This document shows, one piece after another, positions 5,158 to 6,101 of a stretch of 6,101 nt of DNA (position 1 is the stretch's first letter; each line of letters begins with the position of its first letter). Under the pieces are notes generated by a model. It saw nothing but the letters and a program-made list of their open reading frames with translations, made no database searches and was not told the DNA's origin. A program made the position numbers and the translations under genes. The DNA is taken from NCBI GenBank assembly GCA_937892315.1, contig CALAVF010000360.1, positions 1 through 6,101 on the forward strand, in the 5' to 3' direction. The stretch comes from an uncultured Prevotellaceae bacterium (GTDB taxonomy: Bacteria; Bacteroidota; Bacteroidia; Bacteroidales; Bacteroidaceae).

Positions 5158-6101
5158 ATGGGAGGCTCGGAACGGCTTACGGGGGCATGGCGGCAGAGGC
5201 TCTGTCGGGTGCTCCTGTGCGCAGGTCTCGCCCTGTGCTCCGCCCCACCCCTCATGGCTCAGGAGCAGGCGAAGAAGCCGACGCGGAAGGAGGTGATGGC
5301 TCAGCGGCGAGAGCGGATGAAGGAAGTGAGGCGGTTGCTGGTGGAGCGGAAGAACAAGGTGGTGGCGGCGAAGAAGGAGCAACTGCAAGAGAAGCGTGAC
5401 GAACTGCTGTCGCAGGCAGAGGTGGCACGCGTGAAGGCAGACAGCATCTTGAGTCTGCGAAACGAGAAAATCACGACGGACACGCTGTGGGTGGCTCGGC
5501 CGCAGCAGACGTGGACGTTCCGTGCGAAGACGGACATGACGGGCGACTTGATGCACATCCGCGCAAGGGACCTGGACGGCAACCAGACGAACTACTACCT
5601 TGCCAACGACCCGAAGATGACGCTGGGCGTGATGGCGAACTACCGAGGCGTGTCGCTGTCGCTCTCGTTCTCGCCGAACAAGTTGCTGAGCGACCTCTCG
5701 GACATGGTTTCCGCCATCAACTACTATAGCAACACGGTGGGCTTCGACCTGAATTTCGAGAAGATCGACGCCTTCCGGGGTCGCACCAGCCTGCAGTCGC
5801 ATCGGCGGAAGTTGGAGAACACCAACCGTCGGAGTTTCTCGGCGAGCGGCTACTACGTCTTCAACGGCAAGAAGTTCAGTTATCCCGCCGTGTTCAACTC
5901 CACGTGGGTGCAGAAACGCAGCGCCGGCAGTTTCTTGGTGCAGGCGAACTTCTCGGCAGGCCGCCTCAAAATCGGCGACCGCATCGACGAGGGCTACCAG
6001 TACGAGGCACAGTTGACCCGCATCGACATCAACTCGTTCTCCATCGGCGCCGGCTACGGCTACAACCTGCTGGACGCGGATCTGACCACCGTCCAGCAGA
6101 C
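5158..6101 (+). CDS. Exported DUF4421-like envelope protein, 3' end outside the window
   Basis: The frame is open from the ATG at 5158 to the window edge (314 complete codons, no stop). The start lies one base after the previous stop (TGACATG), and GGAG (5149-5152) is placed 5 bases before it, suggesting translational coupling. Residues 1-34 form a signal peptide: a long basic N-region, hydrophobic VLLCAGLALCSA and a probable cut at LMA/QEQ. There is no lipobox at the cut site. Residues about 38-100 are very rich in Lys, Arg, Glu and Gln and likely form a periplasmic coiled coil. From about residue 105 the protein alternates short beta-like stretches: YYLANDPKMTLGVMANYRG (145-163), SLSLSFSP, NYYSNTVGFDLNFEK and SIGAGYGYNLL. 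These features match my recollection of the DUF4421 family of Bacteroidetes, probably an outer-membrane beta-barrel. Function is unknown. GC content and third-position G/C are high, as in parA. Confidence 0.85.
   Translation, partial: MGGSERLTGAWRQRLCRVLLCAGLALCSAPPLMAQEQAKKPTRKEVMAQRRERMKEVRRLLVERKNKVVAAKKEQLQEKRDELLSQAEVARVKADSILSLRNEKITTDTLWVARPQQTWTFRAKTDMTGDLMHIRARDLDGNQTNYYLANDPKMTLGVMANYRGVSLSLSFSPNKLLSDLSDMVSAINYYSNTVGFDLNFEKIDAFRGRTSLQSHRRKLENTNRRSFSASGYYVFNGKKFSYPAVFNSTWVQKRSAGSFLVQANFSAGRLKIGDRIDEGYQYEAQLTRIDINSFSIGAGYGYNLLDADLTTVQQ

Noticed and set aside
5131..5802. Minus-strand open frame opposite the DUF4421-like gene
   Set aside because: The plus strand here encodes a signal peptide, coiled coil and beta-rich domain; the opposite translation is Arg/His/Leu-rich low complexity.

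Overview
The window looks like a Bacteroidales chromosome or large replicon, most likely Prevotellaceae or Bacteroidaceae. The evidence is three promoters of the Bacteroidetes primary-sigma type (TTTG or TTG, 19-20 bp, TAnnTTTG), a large lipoprotein of the LruC/DUF4842 type, and a DUF4421-type envelope protein. Species cannot be told from this sequence.

Layout. Positions 1-46 (minus) hold the first 15 codons of a gene that leaves the left edge, with its own promoter at 79-110. A strong 12-bp hairpin at 158-184 separates it from a 999-residue lipoprotein gene at 214-3213 (minus). The 722-bp gap at 3214-3935 lies between divergent genes and is unusually structured. It contains the lipoprotein promoter (3316-3347), a long hairpin (3448-3549, with an uninterrupted 27-bp core), a 236-bp imperfect inverted repeat (3549-3784) whose left arm carries four head-to-tail copies of a 22-23 bp unit, an AT-rich stretch, and a good promoter (3841-3871).

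That promoter drives a tight plus-strand cluster: a ParA-family ATPase (3936-4742), a 130-residue protein with a probable ribbon-helix-helix C-terminal domain (4764-5156), and a secreted DUF4421-like protein that starts one base after the previous stop and runs off the right edge (5158-6101+).

How the parts may work together. ParA plus a small RHH-like DNA-binding protein is the usual protein pair of a partition or DNA-positioning system. The tandem repeats just upstream are a candidate cis site (centromere or operator), but they could equally be members of a dispersed intergenic repeat family. The third gene encodes an exported protein, so its link to the cytoplasmic ParA pair is probably co-expression rather than direct contact. 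No replication, mobilisation or transposase gene is visible here.
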